Shown: one piece after another, positions 1-9,768 of the stretch
How the letters are laid out: each line of letters opens with the position of its first letter
Numbering within the stretch: the first letter of the stretch is position 1
Assembly: GCA_902511405.1 (NCBI GenBank)
Contig: CABXEZ010000004.1
Coordinates: 8,001-69,620 of the forward strand
Reading direction: 5' to 3'
DNA: 61,620 bases
Source of the DNA: an uncultured Alphaproteobacteria bacterium
GTDB taxonomy: Bacteria; Pseudomonadota; Alphaproteobacteria; HIMB59; GCA-002718135
Translations under genes and position numbers: made by a program
The notes under the pieces: model-generated
Told to the model about the DNA's origin: nothing
What the model saw: the letters and a program-made list of their open reading frames with translations, nothing else
The model's database searches: none

Positions 1-1
1 A

Positions 2-34
2 GCTGGTCCAGAATTTGTATTACCAACTAATTAA
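2..34 (+). CDS. 3' end of an upstream gene (frame uncertain)
   Basis: Only about ten codons lie before the first complete gene. Frame 2 reads AGPEFVLPTN and stops at 32-34. Frame 3 reads through to a TGA at 39-41 that would overlap the next ATG by four bases, an arrangement used elsewhere in this window. The sequence is too short to choose a frame or a function. Confidence 0.25.
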   Translation, partial: AGPEFVLPTN

Positions 35-37
35 TTT

Positions 38-994
38 ATGAAATTTTTAGTAACTGGTTGCGCAGGTTTTATTGGATTTCATTTATGCACAAGTCTATCT
101 AAAAACAAAAAAAATAAAATATTTGGAATTGATAACCTTAATAATTATTATGACACTAAGTTAAAAAAAGAAAGAATAAGAATTTTACAAAAAAATAATA
201 ATTTTCATTTTTCTAAAATTGATATTTCAGAAGAAAATAAGGTAAAAAAATATTTTAATAATCAGAGATTTGATATTGTTGTTCATTTAGCCGCGCAAGC
301 TGGCGTTAGGTATGCATTAAAATACCCTGAAGCTTATATTACTGCAAATATTGTAGGGTTTTACAACATTATAGAATACTCACGAATAAATAATGTTAAA
401 AAATTTTTATATGCTTCATCTAGCTCTGTGTATGGTAGTCAAGATAAATTTCCCACAAGAGAGGATTCTTCTACTAGTGAACCTGAATCTCTTTATGCTG
501 CAACCAAAAAGAATAATGAAATAATTGCCCATTCGTATTTTAAAATTCACAAATTCAAATCAACAGCACTTAGATTTTTTACTGTTTATGGACCTTATGG
601 AAGGCCTGATATGGCATTATTTATTTTTACAAAGTCAATTTTAGAAGGAAAGAAAATTGAATTATATAACTCGGGCAATCATGTAAGGGATTTTACATTT
701 ATTTCGGATGTAATAACTTCAATTGAAAAAATTATAAAAAAGAAACAAATAGGTTCAGACATTTTTAATATTTCTAGTTCAAATCCTCAAAAGCTTTTAT
801 ATTTTATAGAAGTAATCGAGAAAGTGATTGGTAAAAAATCAAAAAAAATAAATAAAAAAATGCAAAAAGGTGATGTGTTTAAAACTCATGGCGATTCAAA
901 TAAATTAAAAAATTTTATTAATTTTACACCCAGTGTTAAAATAGAAGAAGGTATATCAATGTTCGTAAATTGGTATAGGGAATATTATAAGTAA
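38..994 (+). CDS. UDP-glucuronate 4-epimerase (extended SDR family)
   Basis: A cytoplasmic NAD-dependent epimerase that probably interconverts UDP-glucuronate and UDP-galacturonate for an acidic glycan. The N-terminus carries the Rossmann motif GCAGFIG (residues 7-13), followed by the IDNLNNYYD stretch characteristic of the CapI/LspL type of UDP-GlcA epimerase. SSSSVYG (127-133) and the catalytic pair Tyr153/Lys157 in YAATK are intact. The length of 318 aa is slightly below the usual 330-340. The next gene begins two bases after its stop, so it opens a run of sugar-nucleotide genes. The Rossmann and catalytic motifs are seen directly. Substrate choice is inferred from overall resemblance and could instead be another UDP-hexose. 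Confidence 0.85.
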   Translation: MKFLVTGCAGFIGFHLCTSLSKNKKNKIFGIDNLNNYYDTKLKKERIRILQKNNNFHFSKIDISEENKVKKYFNNQRFDIVVHLAAQAGVRYALKYPEAYITANIVGFYNIIEYSRINNVKKFLYASSSSVYGSQDKFPTREDSSTSEPESLYAATKKNNEIIAHSYFKIHKFKSTALRFFTVYGPYGRPDMALFIFTKSILEGKKIELYNSGNHVRDFTFISDVITSIEKIIKKKQIGSDIFNISSSNPQKLLYFIEVIEKVIGKKSKKINKKMQKGDVFKTHGDSNKLKNFINFTPSVKIEEGISMFVNWYREYYK

Positions 995-995
995 A

Positions 996-1934
996 ATGAA
1001 AAAAAATAGTAAAATTTTAGTTACTGGAACCAATGGTTTAGTTGGTGCATCTATTTTGAGAATTCTTAAAGAGCAAAATTATAGAAACTTATATTATCCG
1101 ACTAGAAAAGAATTAGATTTATTGAATGAAAAAAAAGTTAAAAACTACTTAGAAAAAACTGAGCCAGAATACGTTTTTTCGCCAGCGGCTTACGTTGGAG
1201 GTATTGAAGCAAACATGAAAGATCCTATTAACTTTTTATCTTTAAATACTAAATTACAAAATAATATAATTTTGTCATGTTATAACTCAGGTGTAAATAA
1301 TTTTGCTTTTTTTGGAAGTAGTTGTATTTATCCAAAATATTCTAAGCAACCAATTAAAGAGAATGAATTACTTAATGGAAAGTTAGAATTAACCAATGAA
1401 GCTTACGCAGTAGCAAAAATTTCTGGGTTGAAATTATGTTCTTATATTAGAAAGTTAAGTAATAAAAATTATTTTACTTTAATGCCATCAAATTTATATG
1501 GTCAAAATGATAACTATGATAAAAATTATTCTCATGTAATTCCTGCAATTTTAAATAAAATTAAATTAGCTAAAAAAAATAATATTAATGAAATTAAATT
1601 ATATGGTACGGGTAAGGCTAAAAGAGAATTTTTGTATGTTGATGATTTAGCTAAAGCAGCTATAATAGCAATGAAAAAAAATGTAAAATATTCTATGATT
1701 AATGTTGGGTCAGGAGAGGAAATAACAATAAATAAACTTGCAAAATTAATATTGAGAATTTCTGACTATAGAGCAAAGATTAGTTTTGACTCTAAGGTGC
1801 CAGATGGCACTCCAAGGAAACTATTAAATTCAGATAGGATTAAAAGTTTAGGTTGGAAGCCTAAAATATCACTTATAAAGGGAATTAAAAAAACTTATGA
1901 TTTTCTAAAGAAAGATATAAATATTAGATTATGA
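996..1934 (+). CDS. fcl: GDP-L-fucose synthase
   Basis: NADPH-dependent 3,5-epimerase/4-reductase that turns GDP-4-keto-6-deoxy-D-mannose into GDP-L-fucose. It has a GTNGLVG nucleotide-binding loop (11-17), the VGGIEAN segment, SSCIYPK with the candidate catalytic Cys110, Tyr137/Lys141 in YAVAK, and a later His in SHVIPA at the position expected for the second acid/base residue. At 312 aa it matches the family. It overlaps the GDP-mannose dehydratase gene by four bases (ATGA), so the two pathway enzymes are likely translationally coupled, although their order is reversed relative to the usual gmd-fcl. Confidence 0.92.
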   Translation: MKKNSKILVTGTNGLVGASILRILKEQNYRNLYYPTRKELDLLNEKKVKNYLEKTEPEYVFSPAAYVGGIEANMKDPINFLSLNTKLQNNIILSCYNSGVNNFAFFGSSCIYPKYSKQPIKENELLNGKLELTNEAYAVAKISGLKLCSYIRKLSNKNYFTLMPSNLYGQNDNYDKNYSHVIPAILNKIKLAKKNNINEIKLYGTGKAKREFLYVDDLAKAAIIAMKKNVKYSMINVGSGEEITINKLAKLILRISDYRAKISFDSKVPDGTPRKLLNSDRIKSLGWKPKISLIKGIKKTYDFLKKDINIRL

Positions 1935-2992
1935 AAAAAGTAGCATTACTTACTGGAATTACAGGACAAGATGGGAGTTATTTATCTGAATATCTTTTAG
2001 GAAAAGGATATATTGTGCATGGTATAAAAAGAAAATCATCTCAATTTAATACACAGTTAATTGACAATATTTATCAAGATCCGACTATACCCAACAGAAA
2101 CTTAATTTTACATTATGGGGATATGACTGACAGTTTATCAATGACTAAAATTATAAAAAAAATTCGACCTAATGAGATTTATAATTTAGCAGCACAAAGT
2201 CATGTAGGTGTAAGTTTTGAAAACCCAGAATATATATCAAATGTAAATTCTTTGGGAACTCTTAGAATTTTAGAGTCAATAAGATTATTGAATCTTCAAA
2301 AAAAATGCAAGTTTTATCAAGCTTCAACTTCTGAAATGTTTGGAGATTTAGTAAAAAAAAATCTTAATGAAAAATCAAATTTTTTACCTAAAAGTCCCTA
2401 TGGTGTTTCAAAATTATATGCATATTGGATAACAAAAGTTTACAGAGACTCTTATAACATATTTGCTTGTAATGGTATTTTATTTAATCATGAATCTGAA
2501 AGAAGAGGGGAGACTTTTGTTACTAGAAAAATTACAAAAGGTTTAGCTGAAATAAAAGTAGGTAAAAGAAAGTGTCTATATGTAGGTAACCTTAATTCAA
2601 AAAGAGATTGGGGTTACGCTGCTGATTATGTGAAGATGCAGTGGAAAATGTTGCAAAAAAAGAAGGCGGATGATTATGTAATTGCTACAGGAAAACAAAT
2701 TAGCGTTAGAGAATTCATAAATAAAAGCTGTAATTATCTTGGAATTAAGATTGGCTGGAAAGAAAAAGGATTGAAGGAATTTGCTATAGTAAAATCAATT
2801 ATAGATAAAAATTCAAATATAAAAAAAGGCGATATAATTATAAGAGTAAGTAAAAGGTATTTTCGCCCAAATGATGTTGACAATCTTTTAGGCGATCCTT
2901 CAAAAGCAATTAAAGAGCTTAATTGGAAACCATTAGTGTCTATAGATGCAATAATTAAAAAAATGATAGATAATGATTTAAAGCTATTATAG
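1931..2992 (+). CDS. gmd: GDP-mannose 4,6-dehydratase
   Basis: Converts GDP-D-mannose to GDP-4-keto-6-deoxy-D-mannose, the substrate of the preceding gene product. The hallmark GITGQDGSYL is at residues 9-18. The dehydratase residues lie in the STSEMFG block (132-138, with Glu135), and Tyr157/Lys161 sit in YGVSK. The C-terminal VSKRYFRPNDVDNLLGD segment is typical of Gmd. The length of 353 aa is normal. Its start overlaps the stop of fcl, and PseB follows after 14 bases. Together with fcl it implies L-fucose or another 6-deoxyhexose in the surface glycan. Confidence 0.95.
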   Translation: MKKVALLTGITGQDGSYLSEYLLGKGYIVHGIKRKSSQFNTQLIDNIYQDPTIPNRNLILHYGDMTDSLSMTKIIKKIRPNEIYNLAAQSHVGVSFENPEYISNVNSLGTLRILESIRLLNLQKKCKFYQASTSEMFGDLVKKNLNEKSNFLPKSPYGVSKLYAYWITKVYRDSYNIFACNGILFNHESERRGETFVTRKITKGLAEIKVGKRKCLYVGNLNSKRDWGYAADYVKMQWKMLQKKKADDYVIATGKQISVREFINKSCNYLGIKIGWKEKGLKEFAIVKSIIDKNSNIKKGDIIIRVSKRYFRPNDVDNLLGDPSKAIKELNWKPLVSIDAIIKKMIDNDLKLL

Positions 2993-3006
2993 GAAAAATT
3001 TAATAA

Positions 3007-4002
<996 letters not shown>

Positions 4003-4008
4003 ATTTAA

Positions 4009-5175
4009 ATGATACCATATGGAAAACAATTTATTGATAATGAAGATATTAATAGCGTAATCAATGTATTAAAATCAAATTATCTTACTCAAGGACCTTT
4101 AACACCTAAATTTGAAAGTTTAATTTTAAAAAAAACGAAATCAAAATATGCAGTTGCCACAAATAGTGGAACCTCAGCACTTCATATTTCATGTCTCGCA
4201 TTAGGTCTAAAAAAAAATGATTTATTATGGACATCACCTAACTCTTTTATCGCTTCAGCTAATTGTGCTGAGTATTGTGGAGCAAGTGTAGACTTTGTTG
4301 ATATAGATTTTAAAACTGGGAATGTAGATTCAGAATATTTTGAAGAAAAGTTAAAAAACGCTAAGAAAAAAAATAAACTACCTAAAATATTTATACCTGT
4401 TCATTTTGGTGGGCAACCTACTGATCAAAGTAAAATATGGAAGTTAGCAAAAAAATATAATGTTAAAATAATTGAAGATGCTTCACATTCTTTGGGTGCA
4501 AAAAATCATAATGAGCAAGTAGGTTCTTGTAAGTTTTCTGATATTACAGTGACTAGCTTTCACCCAGTTAAAACAATCACAACAGCTGAAGGTGGCGTTG
4601 CTTTAACAAACTCTATTAAGCTTTTTAATAGACTCAAAGAGTACAGAGTTCATGGAGTGGTGCAAGCAAATTACAAATATAATGATTCTTTTTGCTCTTA
4701 TTTTCAAAAAAATCTTGGCTATAATTACAGACTGAGCGATATTCACTCTGCTATTGGAATTTCACAAATAAGTAAAATAAATAAATTTATAATTGAAAGA
4801 AGAAAAATATATACAAAATATATTAATGCTTTTGAAAATAGTAATATTGAACCTATCAAGCATAAAAAAAATTATTTTTCTAGCAATCATCTATTTGTAA
4901 TAAGGCCAAAATATTCAATTAAAAAATTTTCTAATATTAAAGCAATTAATTTTCTAAGACAAAAAGGTCTTGGTGTTAACTCTCATTACTTCCCAATTCA
5001 CCTTCAGCCATATTATAGAAAAAAAGGTTTTAAAATTGGGTCTTTTCCAAATGCTGAAAAACATGGAAAAATATCTGTTTCAATACCTATTTTTTTTGGT
5101 TTAACAGTTAAGAATCAAGATAAAATTATAAAAATATTAAATAATTATTATAATGAATTTGAATACAAAAAATGA
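4009..5175 (+). CDS. pseC: UDP-4-amino-4,6-dideoxy-N-acetyl-beta-L-altrosamine transaminase, PseC-like
   Basis: PLP-dependent sugar aminotransferase (DegT/DnrJ/EryC1 fold) expected to aminate C4 of the PseB product, using glutamate. The start MIPYGKQFID and the QGP motif (28-30) are typical. Asp157 in EDASH should contact the PLP ring nitrogen, and Lys188 in SFHPVKTIT is the Schiff-base lysine. The length of 388 aa fits. It is directly downstream of pseB and overlaps the next gene by four bases. Later pathway enzymes PseH and PseG are not seen in this window, so the final sugar may not be canonical pseudaminic acid. Confidence 0.88.
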   Translation: MIPYGKQFIDNEDINSVINVLKSNYLTQGPLTPKFESLILKKTKSKYAVATNSGTSALHISCLALGLKKNDLLWTSPNSFIASANCAEYCGASVDFVDIDFKTGNVDSEYFEEKLKNAKKKNKLPKIFIPVHFGGQPTDQSKIWKLAKKYNVKIIEDASHSLGAKNHNEQVGSCKFSDITVTSFHPVKTITTAEGGVALTNSIKLFNRLKEYRVHGVVQANYKYNDSFCSYFQKNLGYNYRLSDIHSAIGISQISKINKFIIERRKIYTKYINAFENSNIEPIKHKKNYFSSNHLFVIRPKYSIKKFSNIKAINFLRQKGLGVNSHYFPIHLQPYYRKKGFKIGSFPNAEKHGKISVSIPIFFGLTVKNQDKIIKILNNYYNEFEYKK

Positions 5176-6338
5176 AAAATAGAGTTATTTTAGTTACTTC
5201 TCCTCTGCAGTTAGTTTGTTCTAAAGCTGCTATTGATTACCTTCAAAATATAGATGAGAATTTATTTACAACATACGTTGTAGCTTTACATCCTAATTTA
5301 AATGAAGAGACGCTTAAGACTATAATTTATTATACAAGTAAATATAATTTCATTTTTTTAGATTTAACAAAAATTTTTCCTATTGAGCAGGATAAAAAAA
5401 AAAAAATTTTTTTTAAATTTTTTTCAATAAAAGCTATAATCAATAAAATTATAAAATTAAAAAAAAATTTTGTATTTAATAATTATCAGAGGCCAAAAAA
5501 TATTGAGCTTATTAAGCATACTTTTGATAATTATTTTGATTCAGTTAATGAAGTTTTTATAAGAACTAACTATAAGACATTAGATTTAGCATTTTATGAA
5601 GCTCTCAACACTCCTGATAAAATCTTTCTGATAGAGGATGGGTTTTATGATATTAGAATTAATTCGATCATTAATAAAAATATTTATCAACAAATTATTT
5701 ATAAAATATATAGTTATTTGTTGTTTTTGCTTACTTTTATGACTTCTTTTAAATTTAAAAAATCTTTTAGGAACAATGTCAAATATAATTTAAAATTTGA
5801 TTATTTATTTAGTATAATTAAAACTAAAAAAGTAATCAATATAAACAAAAACTTTAGTAATACTTTAAAAAAATTCTCTGATCTTAAGTCAGCTGATAAC
5901 AATAATGTTGTTTTAATTCTTGGAAGTGTTTTCCAATATGATTGGGAATTAAATTTATTTGATGAAATAAATATTTATAATAAATTAATTTCTAAAATAG
6001 TAAAAAATGAAAATATTGATGTTTGTAATATATATTATAAACCTCATCCAAGATGTAAAAATATTTCTGATAAAAAAAAATTCTTAAATTGCCAAGTATT
6101 ATATAATAATACTAATCTAATAGTAGAAGAGTATTTTGCAAAAATGAAAATTAGTAAATTATATTCTTTCGGATCAACAGCTCTAATCTATGGTAAAGCA
6201 GTGTTTAATATAGACTCATTTTATTTAGATATAACAAAGTATAAAAGCAAATATAAAGGATATAATTATGATAATTTTCGGATTCAGGAATTTGATACTA
6301 ATAAGAAATTTGGTTTAAAAAAAATCTACATTAAATGA
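5172..6338 (+). CDS. polysialyltransferase-like glycosyltransferase (HP-motif type)
   Basis: Probably a GT-B glycosyltransferase resembling bacterial alpha-2,8-polysialyltransferase-like proteins, which use CMP-activated nonulosonic acids. Support comes from the N-terminal VTSPLQLVCSK, an IEDG segment (154-157), the nucleotide-binding KPHPR motif (290-294) and a downstream FGSTAL (333-338). No membrane span is clear. It overlaps pseC by four bases, which places it with the amino-sugar module. The donor and linkage cannot be read from sequence. The HP and S/T motifs are seen, the family is recognised, and the CMP-sugar donor is inferred. Confidence 0.6.
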   Translation: MKNRVILVTSPLQLVCSKAAIDYLQNIDENLFTTYVVALHPNLNEETLKTIIYYTSKYNFIFLDLTKIFPIEQDKKKKIFFKFFSIKAIINKIIKLKKNFVFNNYQRPKNIELIKHTFDNYFDSVNEVFIRTNYKTLDLAFYEALNTPDKIFLIEDGFYDIRINSIINKNIYQQIIYKIYSYLLFLLTFMTSFKFKKSFRNNVKYNLKFDYLFSIIKTKKVININKNFSNTLKKFSDLKSADNNNVVLILGSVFQYDWELNLFDEINIYNKLISKIVKNENIDVCNIYYKPHPRCKNISDKKKFLNCQVLYNNTNLIVEEYFAKMKISKLYSFGSTALIYGKAVFNIDSFYLDITKYKSKYKGYNYDNFRIQEFDTNKKFGLKKIYIK

Positions 6339-6448
6339 AATTTTTTCAAAAATAACTTTTATGATTCTACCAATCCCTAAGTCTAAAAACCTTTATATAA
6401 ATATAATATTTCCTTGATATTACTTTTTTAAAAAAATATTCCTAAATT

Positions 6449-6586
6449 TTAAAATATTATTTTAATATTCTTTTTCACATTTTTCACAAATCTTTTTGAA
6501 TGTATTGCTAGTATTATTTTAATATATTCATTTTGATTAAAATCACTCAGGTTTTCCTTGATTTTATTTACTGATAAGATCCTGTT
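6449..6586 (-). pseudogene. possible 3' relic of a minus-strand gene
   Basis: On the minus strand a frame stays open for 45 codons between in-frame stops and has a protein-like composition, including KENLSDFNQNEY and HSKRFVKNVKK. There is no ATG, GTG or TTG start in a sensible place. It could be the C-terminal tail of a decayed glycosyltransferase. Chance openness in this AT-rich DNA cannot be excluded, so this is a weak call. Confidence 0.25.
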
Positions 6587-6632
6587 TTAAGTAAATACTT
6601 ATTTTTTCATATTAATTTAATCATAAATTAAT

Positions 6633-6666
6633 AAATTTATATACAAATTTATATACAAATTTATAA
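6633..6666 (+). repeat. 12-base tandem repeat, about 2.8 copies
   Basis: The unit AAATTTATATAC occurs twice exactly (6633-6644 and 6645-6656), followed by a partial third copy (6657-6666). It sits 37 bases before a glycosyltransferase start. Such a tract could vary in copy number by slippage. No function is demonstrable. Confidence 0.75.
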
Positions 6667-6703
6667 AGATATTCATTTAATAAAATTTTTAAAGTAAATT
6701 TAT

Positions 6704-7354
6704 ATGCAATCTGTTCAAATATCAGTTATCATACCTGTCCATAACTCTGAAAAATATATTGGAAGATGTCTAAGATCACTTTTAAAGCAAACTAAAAATC
6801 TAAACGATTATGAATTAATAGTTATCAACGATGCTAGTACAGACAATACAGAAAGTGCAATAAATCCATTTTTTGGAGATATTAGGTACTTTCTGAACGA
6901 AAAACAATTGGGCTTACCTGGATCTTTAAATAAGGGAATAAAACAGGCTAAAGGACAGTATATAGTAAGAGTTGACTCCGATGATTATGTTCATTGGGAA
7001 TATTTAAATGTATTATCAATGCATCTTAATTTAAATAATACTATTGACGCAATAGCTTGTGACTATTTAATTGTTGATGACCAGCAAAATATTTTATCAC
7101 ACGAAGATTGCTTAAATAAACCAATTGGGTGCGGTATAATGTTTAAATTAGATAAATTAATTGAAATAGGGCTATATAACGAGGATTTTTTAGCAAGAGA
7201 GGATGAAGAATTTAGTATTAGATTCAAGAAAAAATATAGTATTGAGAGAGTTGCGTTACCTCTGTATAGATATAGAAGACATTTTGATAATTTGACAAAC
7301 AATAAAAAAAATATGGAATTCTATTCAAAAAAATTAAAACTAAATGAAGAATAA
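6704..7354 (+). CDS. family 2 glycosyltransferase (short)
   Basis: A GT-A inverting glycosyltransferase. The N-terminus has ISVIIPVHNSEKYIGR and a VINDAST nucleotide-binding segment, followed by the VRVDSDDY DXD-type metal site. A later DEEFSIRFKK segment resembles the acceptor-side catalytic region. At 216 aa it is shorter than most GT2 enzymes and has no C-terminal membrane anchor, so it is essentially just the catalytic domain. It opens a transcription unit after a 365-base gap, and its end overlaps the NeuB-type synthase by 11 bases. Sugar specificity is unknown. Confidence 0.8.
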   Translation: MQSVQISVIIPVHNSEKYIGRCLRSLLKQTKNLNDYELIVINDASTDNTESAINPFFGDIRYFLNEKQLGLPGSLNKGIKQAKGQYIVRVDSDDYVHWEYLNVLSMHLNLNNTIDAIACDYLIVDDQQNILSHEDCLNKPIGCGIMFKLDKLIEIGLYNEDFLAREDEEFSIRFKKKYSIERVALPLYRYRRHFDNLTNNKKNMEFYSKKLKLNEE

Positions 7355-8405
7355 TTTTATAGATAGTCTCAATTTAAGAGATTTTTTTGATCCATATATT
7401 ATTGCTGAAGTAGGTGTAAATCATGAGGGGTCAATAAAAAAAGCAAAAAAATTAATTGATTTAGCAGTCAAAGGTGGCGCAGATTGTGTCAAATTTCAAA
7501 CTTATAAAGCAGAAACATTAGCTTCTAAAAACAGCCCTTCTTATTGGGATCTAAATAAAGAAAAAACAAAAAGCCAATACCTTTTATTTAAAAAATTTGA
7601 TAAATTTGATAAAAATGATTACAAAAACCTGGCTCAATATTGCAAGAAAAAGTCAATTGACTTTTTATCCACTCCTTTTGATGAAGACTCTGTTGATTTT
7701 TTAAACCCACATTTAAAATTTTTTAAAGTTGCTTCAGCTGACTTAACCAATTACCAGCTTCTAAAAAAAATTGCATCTAAAAAAAAACCTATAATTTTGT
7801 CTGTTGGCGCATCAACTTTAAAAGAAATTGATAACACGGTTAATTTCTTGAAGAAAAATGGAGTTAAAGCAATAATATTATTGCACTGCATATTAAATTA
7901 CCCAACACTAAATAAAAATGCAAACTTGGAAAAAATAAAATTTTTAAAAAGAAAATATAAAAATAAAATTATTGGATACTCAGATCATACATTACCTGAT
8001 ACTTTTATGTCATCACTAGTAATTTCAACTTTTTATGGGGCTAAAGTTATTGAAAAACATTTTACATTAGATAAAAATTTAAAAGGCAATGATCATTATC
8101 ATTCTATGGATTGCAATGATTTAAAAAATTTTAAAAATATACTTAAAAATTTTAGAGTATTAAATGGCTCTCAAAACTATAATCCTTTAAAGCTTGAAAA
8201 AGAAGCAAGATTAAATGCAAGAAGAAGTTTAGTTCTTAAAATAAATTTAAGAAAAGGTGATACTATATTAGATAAACATTTAATTTCTAAAAGGCCAGGT
8301 TTTGGCATAAGTCCTATAGATATTAAAAAAATTGTTGGAAAAAAAATAAACAGAGATCTTAAAGCAGATCATATTCTGAAATATAAAGATATTTCATTAA
8401 AATAA
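7344..8405 (+). CDS. nonulosonic-acid synthase (NeuB/SpsE family), intact copy
   Basis: Condenses phosphoenolpyruvate with an N-acylated amino-hexose to give a nine-carbon 2-keto acid. Its features are IIAEVGVNHEGS (19-30), VKFQTYKAETL with the PEP-contacting KFQ (50-52), STPFDEDS (109-116), LSVGAST, and GYSDHT (211-216). The two metal-binding histidines are His239 in VIEKHF and His251 in NDHYHS. A C-terminal SAF (antifreeze-like) domain follows from about residue 290. The sequence is closer to NeuB/SpsE types than to Campylobacter PseI, so neuraminic-, legionaminic- or other products are possible. It lies in one tight run with the radical SAM, second synthase and cytidylyltransferase genes. 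Confidence 0.85.
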   Translation: MKNNFIDSLNLRDFFDPYIIAEVGVNHEGSIKKAKKLIDLAVKGGADCVKFQTYKAETLASKNSPSYWDLNKEKTKSQYLLFKKFDKFDKNDYKNLAQYCKKKSIDFLSTPFDEDSVDFLNPHLKFFKVASADLTNYQLLKKIASKKKPIILSVGASTLKEIDNTVNFLKKNGVKAIILLHCILNYPTLNKNANLEKIKFLKRKYKNKIIGYSDHTLPDTFMSSLVISTFYGAKVIEKHFTLDKNLKGNDHYHSMDCNDLKNFKNILKNFRVLNGSQNYNPLKLEKEARLNARRSLVLKINLRKGDTILDKHLISKRPGFGISPIDIKKIVGKKINRDLKADHILKYKDISLK

Positions 8406-8409
8406 TTTT

Positions 8410-9768
8410 ATGCAGAATAAACAAAGTGAAAACTATAAAATTCAAAAAGGTGAAGTGCTTGAAGGATCGGCTTTACTTAAAAAACAAGATAGTAATTCAT
8501 CTAGAGTAAAGTATATGATTCAAAACATTGAACATAACAGAGCTTTTGAAGATTTTTTTTTAAAAAAATACAAAACTAAACAATTAGCTAAAGATAATTT
8601 TATTAAACAATATATCAAGTATAGGACCAATTGGAATGACCTTCCAAAATTCTTAATTAAAAATAAGTATTCAAATATACAAATGGAAAAAGAATCTATA
8701 GCTCCTCTTTGTCTTGATATTGAAACAGCCTCAATTTGTGATCTAGCATGCCCATTTTGTTTTCGTGAATATCTTGCAACTCCAGATAAAATAATTGATG
8801 AATCGACATGTTATGACCTTATAGACCAGGCAGCAGAAATGGGCATCCCAAGTATTAAGTTCAACTGGAGGGGTGAGCCGCTTTTGCATCCAAAGTTACC
8901 AGAATTTATCCATTATGCAAAAAAAAAAGGTATCATGGAAACAATAATCAATACAAATGCAACTAATCTTGATCCAAAAATGTCAAATAAATTAATAGAT
9001 AGTGGATTAGATTTTTTAATTTATTCATTTGATGGCGGCACAAAAGAGACTTATGAAAAAATGAGGCCAGGAAGATTTGGAAAAAATAGTTTTGAGTCAG
9101 TTTACGGAAACATATTAAAATTCGATGAAATAAAGAAAAAGAGAGATAGCAAATTTCCTTACACAAAAATACAAATGATATTAACGGAAGACACTCATAA
9201 AGAAAAAGATCAATTTTTTAAACTTTTTAATAACTTTGTAGATGATGTTAGTGTTAGTCAATACACTGAAAGGGGTGGAAAACTATCAGATTTAGATGAA
9301 GATAGTCAATCTATATATTATCATTTACTTTTAAAACACAATCTACCAAAAGAAACGCCTTACATGAAGGATGTTTTTGGCAATATTAAACTTTCTAATG
9401 GAAGAAAACCATGTGAGCAACCCTTTCAAAGATTATTGGTAACTTATGAAGGTAAAGTTGCAATGTGCTGCTATGATTGGGGAGCATCATATCCAGTAGG
9501 TTATACTAATTCTATGGCATTTAATAATGATAAAGATTATGAAAAAGTAATTGATAGTGTTAATAAAAATAAAAAAGGTTTTGAATTATTAAAAAATATA
9601 AAAATTTCTAAGAATTTTAATAACCCAAAAAAAGAAGTTTTAAATCTAAAGCAAATTTGGTATGGCAATGAAATTGGAAAAGTAAGAAATCTCCATATTG
9701 ATAATAAGGGTGAAGAGGTAAGCATATGTAAAAATTGCTCATTTAAAGATGTGTATTCATGGCTTTGA
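8410..9768 (+). CDS. radical SAM protein with SPASM-like C-terminus
   Basis: A radical S-adenosylmethionine enzyme of 452 aa. The [4Fe-4S] motif is C-x3-C-x2-C at Cys110, Cys114 and Cys117 (CDLACPFC). It is preceded by an unusual extension of about 95 residues. The GEPLLHP segment (155-161) matches the SAM-binding GGEPL strand. The C-terminal cysteines at 335, 353, 354, 440 and 443 fit a SPASM/Twitch auxiliary-cluster domain. It lies between two NeuB-family genes, and its last ten bases overlap the start of the second. Family and cofactors are well supported. The substrate is unknown, and the context suggests a sugar or nonulosonate intermediate, for example an epimerisation or dehydration. 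SPASM peptide-maturase roles cannot be excluded. Confidence 0.85.
   Translation: MQNKQSENYKIQKGEVLEGSALLKKQDSNSSRVKYMIQNIEHNRAFEDFFLKKYKTKQLAKDNFIKQYIKYRTNWNDLPKFLIKNKYSNIQMEKESIAPLCLDIETASICDLACPFCFREYLATPDKIIDESTCYDLIDQAAEMGIPSIKFNWRGEPLLHPKLPEFIHYAKKKGIMETIINTNATNLDPKMSNKLIDSGLDFLIYSFDGGTKETYEKMRPGRFGKNSFESVYGNILKFDEIKKKRDSKFPYTKIQMILTEDTHKEKDQFFKLFNNFVDDVSVSQYTERGGKLSDLDEDSQSIYYHLLLKHNLPKETPYMKDVFGNIKLSNGRKPCEQPFQRLLVTYEGKVAMCCYDWGASYPVGYTNSMAFNNDKDYEKVIDSVNKNKKGFELLKNIKISKNFNNPKKEVLNLKQIWYGNEIGKVRNLHIDNKGEEVSICKNCSFKDVYSWL

Larger units (their letters stand above)
6339..6703. other. 365-base gap with relic and short tandem repeat
   Basis: A very AT-rich stretch between two plus-strand genes. 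It contains a start-less, coding-like minus-strand fragment (6449-6586) and a 12-base tandem repeat (6633-6666) just ahead of the next gene. No clear promoter, RNA gene or terminator was recognised. It probably marks the boundary between two separately acquired gene blocks. Confidence 0.5.

Noticed and set aside
6633-6666. Short repeats as a CRISPR array
   Set aside because: The unit is 12 bases with no spacers and no cas genes are present. It is a simple tandem repeat.
7344-8405. Naming the intact synthase PseI on the basis of pseB and pseC nearby
   Set aside because: The N-terminal and central motifs look more like NeuB/SpsE than Campylobacter PseI, so the product is left open.
8963-9166. 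Minus-strand open frame inside the radical SAM gene
   Set aside because: Lies wholly antisense to a gene with clear motifs, and its translation has no protein-like features. A shadow frame.
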